Source of the DNA: an uncultured Oscillospiraceae bacterium
GTDB lineage: Bacteria > Bacillota > Clostridia > UBA1212 > UBA1255
Reading direction: 5' to 3'
Length of the DNA stretch: 8,305 nucleotides
Assembly (NCBI GenBank): GCA_902462635.1
Contig: CABQCN010000040.1
Coordinates: 1 to 8,305 of the forward strand
The notes below the pieces were generated by a model that searched no databases, was not told where the DNA came from, and worked only from the letters and a program-made list of their open reading frames with translations. Made by a program: the position numbers and the translations under genes. Shown one piece after another: positions 1 through 6,432 of this stretch; the first letter of the stretch is position 1; every line of letters starts with the position of its first letter.

Positions 1-1749
1 GACTGCCGTACTGGAAGCCGTATCGTCCGCCTGACGCAAAATTCCTACGATTTTTACTTCCACGCCGCGGGTTTCATCTTCGATCATGCTTTTGAGATAT
101 TCCGTGTCGCTGGACCGGTCCACCCATTTGGACGTGGTTTCGTCGAACGAAAAATAATCTGTGCTAAGCAGCAGTTTATAGGTCAGGGAGCAAAGCTCCT
201 CATAGGAATATTCCGAAGATCCGGCGGATTCGATCTTCTTGCCGGATAAGATGTCGTTCATGAGCTGCTTTAACTCCGCCGGGTCCTTGATGCCCAGCGC
301 GTACAGGGTATAATCGCTGATTTCGTTGTTCTTATCGACGATGATTACCGCTTCGTTATAAGCCTGCGGCAGTTTTCCGTACAGCACGTCGTATTGCGAC
401 TCCAGAAGGCTCTGGTTGTTCATCAGTTCCGTCCAGACATTCATGCCCGAAGAAGCGCTCCCCTCTCCCATCATTTCCGTCATGCCGGTCATCCCCAGCG
501 ATTCGAACACCTGGCTCGGATTTACCTGCAGCACGCCGTTCGACGTATCCGCCTTATAAATATTCATCGGCGTGGAATAACTGTATTTGATGTCCGAGAC
601 GAGGCCGGAAAAGCCGTTCGCAGAATCTTCCACGTATGTCTTGAAGGATTTCAGGTCGTTTAAGATCATTTGACTCGACATCATTTCCAGCATATTGACC
701 ATCAAATCATTGGAATATATCTTATCGGATCCGTGTTCGGCGTCCTCCTTTTGCGACGACATCATCGCGGTCATGACGCCTGTCATATCCATCGTAGCCG
801 CTTCGATGGTCAGCGGATAGCTCGAAAGCGTATCCGCCTCCACGCGTTTTACATAATCGTTGACGCCGCTCGAAATCGCCAGAATCAGCGCAATGCCGAT
901 AATACCGATGCTGCCCGCGAAAGAGGTCATAAAGGTACGCGCTTTCTTGGTCATCAGGTTATTGCGGCTTAAAGACAACGCCGTAAAAAACGACATCGAC
1001 GTTTTCTGGGCGGATTTCTGTTTTTTCTGTTTTTTTCCTTTTTCTTTGGGAAGCGGTTCGATCCGGGCCGCGGTATACGGATCCGTATCATCCGTAATCA
1101 CGCCGTCCAGGAGGCGGATGATACGCGTGGAATAGCGGGCGGCAAGCTCCGGATTGTGCGTTACCATGATTACGAGCTTTTCCTTAGAAATTTCTTTGAG
1201 AATTTCCATGATCTGCACGCTTGTTTCCGAATCGAGTGCTCCGGTAGGCTCATCCGCAAGTAAAATATCTGGATTGTTGACGAGTGCGCGCGCAATCGCT
1301 ACGCGCTGCATCTGCCCGCCCGACATCTGATTCGGCTTTTTGCGCGCCTGGTCGCCGAGTCCGACCTTCTCCAACGCTTCCATCGCGCGCCGTTTGCGCT
1401 CGCTTTTGCTGACGCCGGAAAGCGTCAGCGCCAATTCTACATTAGAAAGTACCGTCTGGTTAGAGATCAGGTTATAGCTCTGGAATACGAACCCGATACA
1501 ATGATTCCGGTACGTGTCCCAATCGCTGTCTTTATATTCTTTCGTCGATTTGTCGTTGATCACGAGATCGCCGGACGTATATTGGTCCAGTCCGCCGATA
1601 ATGTTCAGCAGCGTCGTTTTACCGCAGCCCGACGGGCCGAGCACCGATACGAATTCGCTCTTCCGGAATTCCACGGAGATGCCCTTGAGCGCGTCCACGC
1701 GCATGTCCCCGACCGTGTATGTCTTTGTAATTTGATTCAGTTTCAGCAT
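1..1749 (-). CDS. MacB-like ABC transporter, ATPase fused to FtsX-type permease (C-terminus cut by window edge)
   Basis: Predicted inner-membrane ABC exporter, read from ATG at 1749 to the window edge with 583 codons and no stop. The N-terminal ATPase has Walker A GPSGCGKT (residues 38-45), Q-loop Q90, signature SGGQMQR (143-149), Walker B ILLADEPTGALD (162-173, catalytic E167) and switch H198. A lysine-rich linker (about 235-250) follows, then a first membrane helix (about 273-293). The rest, from about residue 296, reads as a large extracytoplasmic domain, as in MacB/FtsX-type permeases; the remaining helices must lie off the left edge. AAAGGAG (minus strand, 1758-1764) sits 8 bases before the ATG and supports this start. 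It is divergent from a two-component system, so it may be its target or sensing partner (inference). Substrate is unknown; peptides, lipids or antimicrobials are typical of the family. The external part is unusually rich in methionine (17 Met between residues 320 and 443). Confidence 0.93.
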   Translation of the reverse strand, partial: MLKLNQITKTYTVGDMRVDALKGISVEFRKSEFVSVLGPSGCGKTTLLNIIGGLDQYTSGDLVINDKSTKEYKDSDWDTYRNHCIGFVFQSYNLISNQTVLSNVELALTLSGVSKSERKRRAMEALEKVGLGDQARKKPNQMSGGQMQRVAIARALVNNPDILLADEPTGALDSETSVQIMEILKEISKEKLVIMVTHNPELAARYSTRIIRLLDGVITDDTDPYTAARIEPLPKEKGKKQKKQKSAQKTSMSFFTALSLSRNNLMTKKARTFMTSFAGSIGIIGIALILAISSGVNDYVKRVEADTLSSYPLTIEAATMDMTGVMTAMMSSQKEDAEHGSDKIYSNDLMVNMLEMMSSQMILNDLKSFKTYVEDSANGFSGLVSDIKYSYSTPMNIYKADTSNGVLQVNPSQVFESLGMTGMTEMMGEGSASSGMNVWTELMNNQSLLESQYDVLYGKLPQAYNEAVIIVDKNNEISDYTLYALGIKDPAELKQLMNDILSGKKIESAGSSEYSYEELCSLTYKLLLSTDYFSFDETTSKWVDRSSDTEYLKSMIEDETRGVEVKIVGILRQADDTASSTAV

Positions 1750-1792
1750 GTAAGATGCTCCTTTCCTTTGTACCGCGAGCATTTTACACTCC

Positions 1793-1813
1793 GTTTATAA
1801 ACTGAATATAAAC
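1793..1813. repeat. Operator-like direct repeat TATAAAC with 11-bp period plus palindrome
   Basis: TATAAAC occurs at 1796-1802 and again at 1807-1813, separated by TGAA, so the period is 11 bp. The first copy is also part of a perfect 10-bp palindrome, GTTTATAAAC (1793-1802). Direct repeats spaced about one helical turn apart are the usual binding pattern of OmpR/PhoB-family regulators, and such a regulator is encoded immediately to the right. The repeat covers the -10 box and spacer of the minus-strand promoter. AT-rich promoter sequence could produce this by chance. Confidence 0.4.
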
Positions 1814-1822
1814 GAGGGTAAA
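1794..1822 (-). promoter_or_regulatory. Predicted sigma-A promoter of the ABC transporter gene
   Basis: On the minus strand, a -35 box TTTACC (1822-1817; 4 of 6 to TTGACA) lies 17 bases from a -10 box TATAAA (1799-1794; 5 of 6 to TATAAT). Transcription would start near 1787, giving a leader of roughly 38 bases before the ATG at 1749. The -10 box and spacer coincide with the TATAAAC repeats described separately, so a protein bound there would most simply repress. Based on consensus matching only. Confidence 0.55.
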
Positions 1823-1849
1823 ATATTCTCAAAAACCGTCCGCCGCCGT

Positions 1850-1878
1850 TTGACATTTATAAATACCGGAATTAAACT
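1850..1878 (+). promoter_or_regulatory. Predicted sigma-A promoter of the regulator-kinase operon
   Basis: A perfect -35 box TTGACA (1850-1855) is followed after 17 bases by TAAACT (1873-1878; 4 of 6 to TATAAT). Transcription would start around 1885, leaving a leader of roughly 43 bases before the regulator ATG at 1928. AGGAGG at 1915-1920 is the ribosome binding site, 7 bases before the ATG. The palindrome ATTTATAAAT (1855-1864) overlaps the last base of the -35 box and the spacer. Confidence 0.65.
1855..1864. repeat. Second TTTATAAA-core palindrome within the operon promoter
   Basis: ATTTATAAAT is a perfect 10-bp palindrome sharing the TTTATAAA core with the palindrome at 1793-1802 in the opposing promoter. 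The two lie 62 bp apart, close to six helical turns, so a regulator bound at both would sit on about the same face of the DNA. It may be a second operator copy, or just AT-rich promoter sequence. Confidence 0.3.
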
Positions 1879-1927
1879 AGGGAAATGATCGCCAGGTAAG
1901 AATGCAAAAACAAAAGGAGGCGCCGCA

Positions 1928-2602
1928 ATGTTCCATATTTTAATCGCCGAGGACGATCCGAATACGAGAAAGCTCATGTCCGCAATTCTCCGTCAAAACG
2001 GGTACGAGGTCTTTGCCGCCGGAGACGGCGCGGAAGCATTGGCGTTGTTGGAAACGCTGCAGATCGATCTCATGGTATTGGATATCATGATGCCGCGCAT
2101 GGACGGCTACGAACTCACCGAAAAAGTACGGGAAAGCGGAAATACGGCGCCCATTCTGATGGTAACGGCAAAGGAAGCCGCTGCGGATAAGATCCGCGGG
2201 TTCCGCGCCGGTACGGACGATTACATGGTGAAACCCGTAGACGAGGAAGAATTTCTTTGCCGCATCGCCGCTCTGCTCCGGCGGGCGCAGATCGCAAACG
2301 AACACAGACTGGCGATCGGCGGCACGATTCTCGATTACGACAGCCTCACGGTTCTTTCCGGAGACGGCTCCGCGGAGCTGCCGCAGAAAGAATTCCTGGC
2401 TTTGTCTTATCCAAACAAAATCTTCACGCGCAGGCAGCTCATGGACGAAATCTGGGAAATGTACAGCGAAACGGATGAACGGACCGTCGATGTCCATATC
2501 AACAGACTGCGCGACAAATTCAAAAGCAATCCTGATTTTGAGATCGTTACGGTAAGGGGTCTCGGCTACAAGGCAATCAGAAAGGGGCCGGATACGAAAT
2601 GA
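1928..2602 (+). CDS. OmpR/PhoB-family response regulator with a shortened DNA-binding domain
   Basis: Cytoplasmic transcription regulator of 224 residues. The receiver domain (about 1-118) has the acidic pair D9/D10, phosphoacceptor D52 in LDIMMP, T80 and K102 (VKP), so it should accept phosphate from the kinase encoded next. The C-terminal winged helix (about 127-217) is recognisable from IFTRRQLMDEIW and TVDVHINRLRDKF, the latter being the recognition-helix region, and the closing GLGYK wing. An oddity is that between KEF (154-156) and YPNKIF (161-166) only LALS remains; relatives usually have about four more residues completing the first helix. The reading frame is intact, so this is an in-frame gap. 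The start is fixed by AGGAGG 7 bases upstream and by the receiver motif beginning at residue 3. The stop overlaps the kinase ATG by four bases (ATGA). Likely targets are its own operon and the divergent ABC transporter (inference). Confidence 0.95.
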   Translation: MFHILIAEDDPNTRKLMSAILRQNGYEVFAAGDGAEALALLETLQIDLMVLDIMMPRMDGYELTEKVRESGNTAPILMVTAKEAAADKIRGFRAGTDDYMVKPVDEEEFLCRIAALLRRAQIANEHRLAIGGTILDYDSLTVLSGDGSAELPQKEFLALSYPNKIFTRRQLMDEIWEMYSETDERTVDVHINRLRDKFKSNPDFEIVTVRGLGYKAIRKGPDTK

Positions 2603-3672
2603 AGGGATTTAAAAAGATCCGCCGTTCCAAAACATTCATCGGCGCCGCCATATTTTTCGTTATGTCGATTATGCTGCTTTCCGGTTTTCTCACGTTTTTA
2701 TTGATGTATTTATTTTATGTATTGAATATTGTGCCGGATCTCAAACATGCTACGATGACCATGCCGTTTCTCGCGCTCGTCGTCAGCATCATAATCGGTT
2801 TTTTTCTGTCCGCGATTTTCAGCCGCATGATTCTCCGCCCGCTGCAGCATCTGATCCGTGCGACAAGAGACGTGGCCAACGGGGATTTTTCCGCAAAGGT
2901 AGACGCGTCCGGTACCGCGGGAGAGGTGCGGGAACTGGTGGAAAGTTTCAACGCGATGACCACCGAACTCAGCGGCATCGAAATCTTCCGCAACGATTTC
3001 ATCAACACCTTTTCACACGAATTCAAAACGCCGATCGTATCCATTCGCGGTTTTGCAAAGCAGCTGAAATCCGATACCGCCACGGAGGCGGAACGATGTG
3101 AATACGCGGATATCATCATCCAGGAGGCAGAGCGCCTTGCGAAAATGTCTTCAAGCATTTTGTTGCTCTCGAAACTGGAGAACCAGCAGATCGTCACGGA
3201 CCGTATCCTCTATTCCCTGGACGAACAGCTTCGCAGCTGCATCCTGCTCCTCCAAAAACAATGGGAAGAGAAAAACCTCCTGCTCTGCGTCGAGTTGGAA
3301 CCTGCGGAATACCGCGGCAATCCGGATCTCATGTCGCACGCCTGGAGAAACCTGCTGGAGAACGCGGTGAAATTCTGTCCGGAAGGCGGAAATATTTCCG
3401 TAAAATGCTATAGGAAAGAAGATACTATTCATGTTATAATAGAGAATGACTGCCAGGTGCTGCGTCAGGATACGCTGAACCATATTTTCGATAAGTTTTA
3501 CCAGGGGGACGCGTCGCACGCCTCGAAGGGAAACGGACTCGGCCTTCCTTTGGTCAAAAGGATCATCCAGCTCTGCGGCGGCTACATCACCGTAGTCAGT
3601 GACAGCAGGAAAGGCATATCCTTCGACATCGAACTGCCCTGCGCAGATTTTGCAAACGGAGATCAACAATGA
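2599..3672 (+). CDS. Membrane sensor histidine kinase with a very short external loop
   Basis: Partner kinase of the preceding regulator, 357 residues, inner membrane. Two helices (about 14-44 and 54-76) are joined by only about 10 residues, so there is no external sensor domain; a HAMP linker (about 75-127) follows. The dimerisation/phosphoacceptor segment is FSHEFKTP with H140. The ATPase domain has an N box NLLENAVKF (251-259, N255), an F box IFDKFYQ (296-302) and a G2 box GNGLGL (311-316). The G1 box, normally D-x-G-x-G, reads NDCQV (283-287), with neither the Asp nor the two glycines in their usual places. Kinases without an external domain often sense within the membrane or through a partner ABC transporter; the divergent transporter is a candidate (inference). 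The ATG overlaps the regulator stop (ATGA), and AAGGGG at 2582-2587 can serve as ribosome binding site. Its stop overlaps the next gene the same way. Confidence 0.94.
   Translation: MKGFKKIRRSKTFIGAAIFFVMSIMLLSGFLTFLLMYLFYVLNIVPDLKHATMTMPFLALVVSIIIGFFLSAIFSRMILRPLQHLIRATRDVANGDFSAKVDASGTAGEVRELVESFNAMTTELSGIEIFRNDFINTFSHEFKTPIVSIRGFAKQLKSDTATEAERCEYADIIIQEAERLAKMSSSILLLSKLENQQIVTDRILYSLDEQLRSCILLLQKQWEEKNLLLCVELEPAEYRGNPDLMSHAWRNLLENAVKFCPEGGNISVKCYRKEDTIHVIIENDCQVLRQDTLNHIFDKFYQGDASHASKGNGLGLPLVKRIIQLCGGYITVVSDSRKGISFDIELPCADFANGDQQ
3432..3440 (+). promoter_or_regulatory. Extended -10 element inside the kinase gene (possible internal promoter)
   Basis: TGTTATAAT is a perfect extended -10 motif (TGn plus TATAAT), about 230 bases before the acyl-CoA synthetase start. 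The sequence 17 bases upstream (AGGAAA) is a poor -35, though extended -10 promoters can do without one. It could let the downstream genes, including prmC, be transcribed independently of the regulator. It lies within the codons that encode the kinase's degenerate G1 region. Confidence 0.25.
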
Positions 3673-5408
3673 ATTTTAAAGAACAAAACAGGAATATGAA
3701 ACGCCCGTGGGTGAACTATTATCCCTCTGCGTCGATCGCGGAACTGGAATATCCCGACGGCACCATGTACGACGCGTTTCGCTCCGCGGCACTGCAGAAC
3801 CCGGACAATGCCGCAATCGACTATATGAATGTAAAAATGACCTTTCGGGAGCTGCATCAGGAAGTATTGCGCTGCGCCGCCGCGCTGCAGGCGCTCGGCG
3901 CCAAACGCGGCGACAGGATCACGGTCTGTCTGCCCAATATTCCGCAGGCCGTGATCGCTTTTTACGCGATCCTCTATATCGGCGCGCAGGCAAATATGAT
4001 CCACCCGCTTTCCGCAGGGAATGAAATCGAATTTTACGTCAATACGAGTAAAAGTACGATTCTTTTTATGTTCGACGCCTTTTTCGGCAAACTGCAGGGA
4101 ATCCGCTGTCCGACTCTGCAAACAGTGGTCTTCGCAGGTGCGGCGGACCTCCTTCCCTTTTATTTGCGCGCCGGGTTCCGGCTGACGCAGGGACGCAAGA
4201 TCAAGAAACCGCAGGAAAACGATTCCGTTTTATCGTGGAACGCGTTTCTCGGAAAATACAGGAAGGCCGCGCTCACGGATGATTTCGGCGCTTCCGGCAT
4301 CCAATGCACCGATACCGCCGTCATCCTTTACAGCGGCGGCACCACGGGAATCCAGAAAGGGATTCTGCTTTCCCATCTGAACTTCAACGCGCTCGCGCAG
4401 CAGACCGCCGCCAACGGCACGCAGAGCATTCTGCCGGAAGACACGATGCTCGCGGTATTGCCGATGTTCCATGGATTCGGCCTCGGGGTCTGCATCCATA
4501 CGGCGATCGCAAAAGGCGTCACGATCATCCTCGTACCGCGTTTCGATGCGGATTCTTTCGCAGAGCTGCTGCGGAAGAAAAAGCCTTCTTTTATCGCGGG
4601 CGTTCCCACGCTTTACGAAGCGCTTCTACGCGGCGACAGACTGAAGGATGTCGATTTTTCCGGAGTAAAAGGCGTATTTTCAGGCGGCGACACGCTTCCG
4701 CCGGATGTAAAACTGCGTTTCGACGCAGCGCTGAAGGAGCGCGGCGCCAACGTAACGCTGCGGGAGGGGTTTGGCCTTACGGAATGCGTGACGGCAAGCG
4801 CGCTGACCCCTGCCGGAGAATACCGCAGGGGCAGCGTAGGCATACCGTATTCCGATACGTTTTATAAAATCACGGCGCCCGGACAGATGGAGGAACTCCC
4901 GCCGGATACGGATGGAGAAATCTGTATCAGCGGCCCTACGGTGATGAACGGCTATCTGGATAATCCCGAGGAAACGGCGAAAGTGCTTCGCATCCATGCG
5001 GACGGCAGGCTTTGGCTCCACACGGGAGATCTCGGTTCCATGGACGCGGACGGATTCGTTTATTTCAAATCGCGGATCAAACGCATGATCAAATGCTCCG
5101 GTTATTCCGTATATCCATCGCAGGTAGAGGACGTGCTCAATTCACACGAAGCCGTTTCGATTTCCTGTGTCATCGGCGTCCACGACGACTATAAAATGAA
5201 CCGGCTGAAGGCGTTTATCGTTTTGAAAGACGGAACGGAAGCAACGCAGGCCGTGCGCGATTCCATTCTGCAATACTGCAGGGAAAAGGTTGCGCGCTAC
5301 GCCGTGCCGAAGGAATTTGTTTACAGAGAATCCCTTCCTTTGACGAAAGTAGGGAAAGTAGCGTATACTGTACTTGAACAAGAGGAGATGACTAAAAATG
5401 TCCGATAA
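3669..5408 (+). CDS. AMP-forming acyl-CoA synthetase (probable fatty-acid-CoA ligase)
   Basis: Member of the adenylate-forming (ANL) superfamily, 579 residues, predicted cytoplasmic. These enzymes activate a carboxylic acid with ATP to an acyl-adenylate and transfer it to a thiol, usually CoA. Motifs in order are the phosphate loop YSGGTTGIQKG (221-231), MFHGFG (266-271), the substrate/adenylate motif GFGLTE (367-372), HTGDLG (451-456), the hinge segment SRIKRMIKCSGYSVYP (468-483) and the C-terminal catalytic lysine region PLTKVGKV (557-564, probably K563). Length and motif order match long- or medium-chain acyl-CoA ligases, but the exact acid cannot be read from sequence. The start at 3669 overlaps the kinase stop (ATGA) and is preceded by GGAG at 3658-3661; Met10 is a weaker alternative. 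It overlaps the next gene by 11 bases. Coupling to a two-component system suggests its expression tracks an envelope or lipid signal (inference). No key residue looks missing. Confidence 0.92.
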   Translation: MNFKEQNRNMKRPWVNYYPSASIAELEYPDGTMYDAFRSAALQNPDNAAIDYMNVKMTFRELHQEVLRCAAALQALGAKRGDRITVCLPNIPQAVIAFYAILYIGAQANMIHPLSAGNEIEFYVNTSKSTILFMFDAFFGKLQGIRCPTLQTVVFAGAADLLPFYLRAGFRLTQGRKIKKPQENDSVLSWNAFLGKYRKAALTDDFGASGIQCTDTAVILYSGGTTGIQKGILLSHLNFNALAQQTAANGTQSILPEDTMLAVLPMFHGFGLGVCIHTAIAKGVTIILVPRFDADSFAELLRKKKPSFIAGVPTLYEALLRGDRLKDVDFSGVKGVFSGGDTLPPDVKLRFDAALKERGANVTLREGFGLTECVTASALTPAGEYRRGSVGIPYSDTFYKITAPGQMEELPPDTDGEICISGPTVMNGYLDNPEETAKVLRIHADGRLWLHTGDLGSMDADGFVYFKSRIKRMIKCSGYSVYPSQVEDVLNSHEAVSISCVIGVHDDYKMNRLKAFIVLKDGTEATQAVRDSILQYCREKVARYAVPKEFVYRESLPLTKVGKVAYTVLEQEEMTKNVR

Positions 5409-6432
5409 AATAAAACACAAAAAGACAAAAATGACGGAGGGCAAAAAGATCTGTTCCGTGGGCGGCCAAGCCCTGATGGAAGGGATCATGATGCTCGGGC
5501 CGCATGGAATGGCCCAGGTCGTCCGCAATCCGGAAGGAGAACTCGTGATCAAAAAGGAGAAAATCACGCCCTGGGTGCGGAAGAATAAGCTTCTCGGCCT
5601 GCCGCTCGTACGCGGCGGCGTAACGCTTGTCGACTCCATGCGGCGCGGCATGAAAGCGCTTTTCGATTCGGCGGAAATCGCGGCGTCGGAAGAAGACCCC
5701 GATTACAAGCCGTCCAAGTTCGACGCTTGGGTGGAGAAAAAACTCGGCAATAAGGCAATGGGCGTTTTTATGACGATTTCCATGGTGCTTGCCGTTGCGT
5801 TCTCGGTGGGACTGTTTTTCCTGCTGCCGAATCTGATTGCATCGCTGTTTATTCCGAAATCCAGTTTTCTGTATAACCTCTGCGAGGCGGTCGTCCGCAT
5901 GGCGATCTTTCTGGGCTATATGATCCTCATTGCAAAAATGAAGGATATCAAACGCGTCTATATGTATCACGGCGCCGAACATAAAACGATCCACTGCTTC
6001 GAACACGAGGATGATCTCACGGTGGAAAACGTCCGTAAATATTCCAAGCATCATCCGCGCTGCGGGACCGCATTTTTATTCGTGGTCATGATCATCAGTA
6101 TTCTGATTTATTCGATGATCCCGCGTTATTCCGTCTGGTTCAACATCGGCATCCGCATTCTGCTGCTGCCCTTGATCGCGGGAATCAGCTATGAATTCAA
6201 CCGGTTTGCCGGTAAGCACAATAACCGCCTGACGAAAATTCTGCGCGCACCGGGAATGGCAATGCAGCGTTTTACGACGAAAGAGCCGGATGATGATATG
6301 ATCGAAGTTGCTATCGTTGCTTTGAAGGAAGCGCTGGAATTTGAAGAACCGTCTCCATCGTTCCCGAATTACAGCGCGCTCGATCCCTCTCCCGTTTCCG
6401 GCGAAAGCGTCTCCGATCATGAAGCTGTCTGA
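5398..6432 (+). CDS. yqhQ: YqhQ-family (DUF1385) conserved membrane protein
   Basis: Polytopic membrane protein of 344 residues whose biochemical role I cannot state. The family is recognised from GGQALMEGIMM (22-32) near the N-terminus, the central YHGAEHKTIHCFE (190-202) and HHPRCGTAF (218-226), the His/Cys-rich hallmarks of DUF1385. Hydrophobic segments lie at about 121-151, 162-180, 224-241 and 247-264. The C-terminal tail after about residue 315 (acidic, Ser/Pro-rich) looks unstructured and is partly encoded in the overlap with the next gene. AGAGGAG at 5381-5387 lies 10 bases before the ATG, within the end of the synthetase gene. The arrangement of a DUF1385 gene just upstream of prmC is common in Clostridia, often followed by prfA, which is not seen here. 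The overlap with the synthetase gene suggests co-expression from the regulator operon. Confidence 0.92.
   Translation: MSDKIKHKKTKMTEGKKICSVGGQALMEGIMMLGPHGMAQVVRNPEGELVIKKEKITPWVRKNKLLGLPLVRGGVTLVDSMRRGMKALFDSAEIAASEEDPDYKPSKFDAWVEKKLGNKAMGVFMTISMVLAVAFSVGLFFLLPNLIASLFIPKSSFLYNLCEAVVRMAIFLGYMILIAKMKDIKRVYMYHGAEHKTIHCFEHEDDLTVENVRKYSKHHPRCGTAFLFVVMIISILIYSMIPRYSVWFNIGIRILLLPLIAGISYEFNRFAGKHNNRLTKILRAPGMAMQRFTTKEPDDDMIEVAIVALKEALEFEEPSPSFPNYSALDPSPVSGESVSDHEAV

Noticed and set aside
394..1800. Several plus-strand open frames across the left 1.7 kb.
   Set aside because: They are the complements of the ABC transporter gene, whose minus-strand frame is open for 583 codons with all ATPase motifs.
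1940..2497. Minus-strand open frame opposite the response regulator.
   Set aside because: Shadow of a well-defined receiver/winged-helix gene; no family resemblance.
3151..3669. Minus-strand open frame opposite the kinase ATPase domain, with another opposite the start of the synthetase.
   Set aside because: Both are fully antisense to coding sequence with strong motifs; no independent ribosome binding site or domain.
5392..6054. Long open frame on the minus strand (220 codons) opposite yqhQ.
   Set aside because: It lies antisense to a clear DUF1385 gene, shows no recognisable domain and has His/Arg-rich composition typical of reverse-complement shadow frames.
6341..6418. Upstream TTG start that would extend PrmC by 26 residues.
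   Set aside because: The added residues are basic, unlike any PrmC N-terminus, and overlap yqhQ; the ATG at 6419 gives the standard length.
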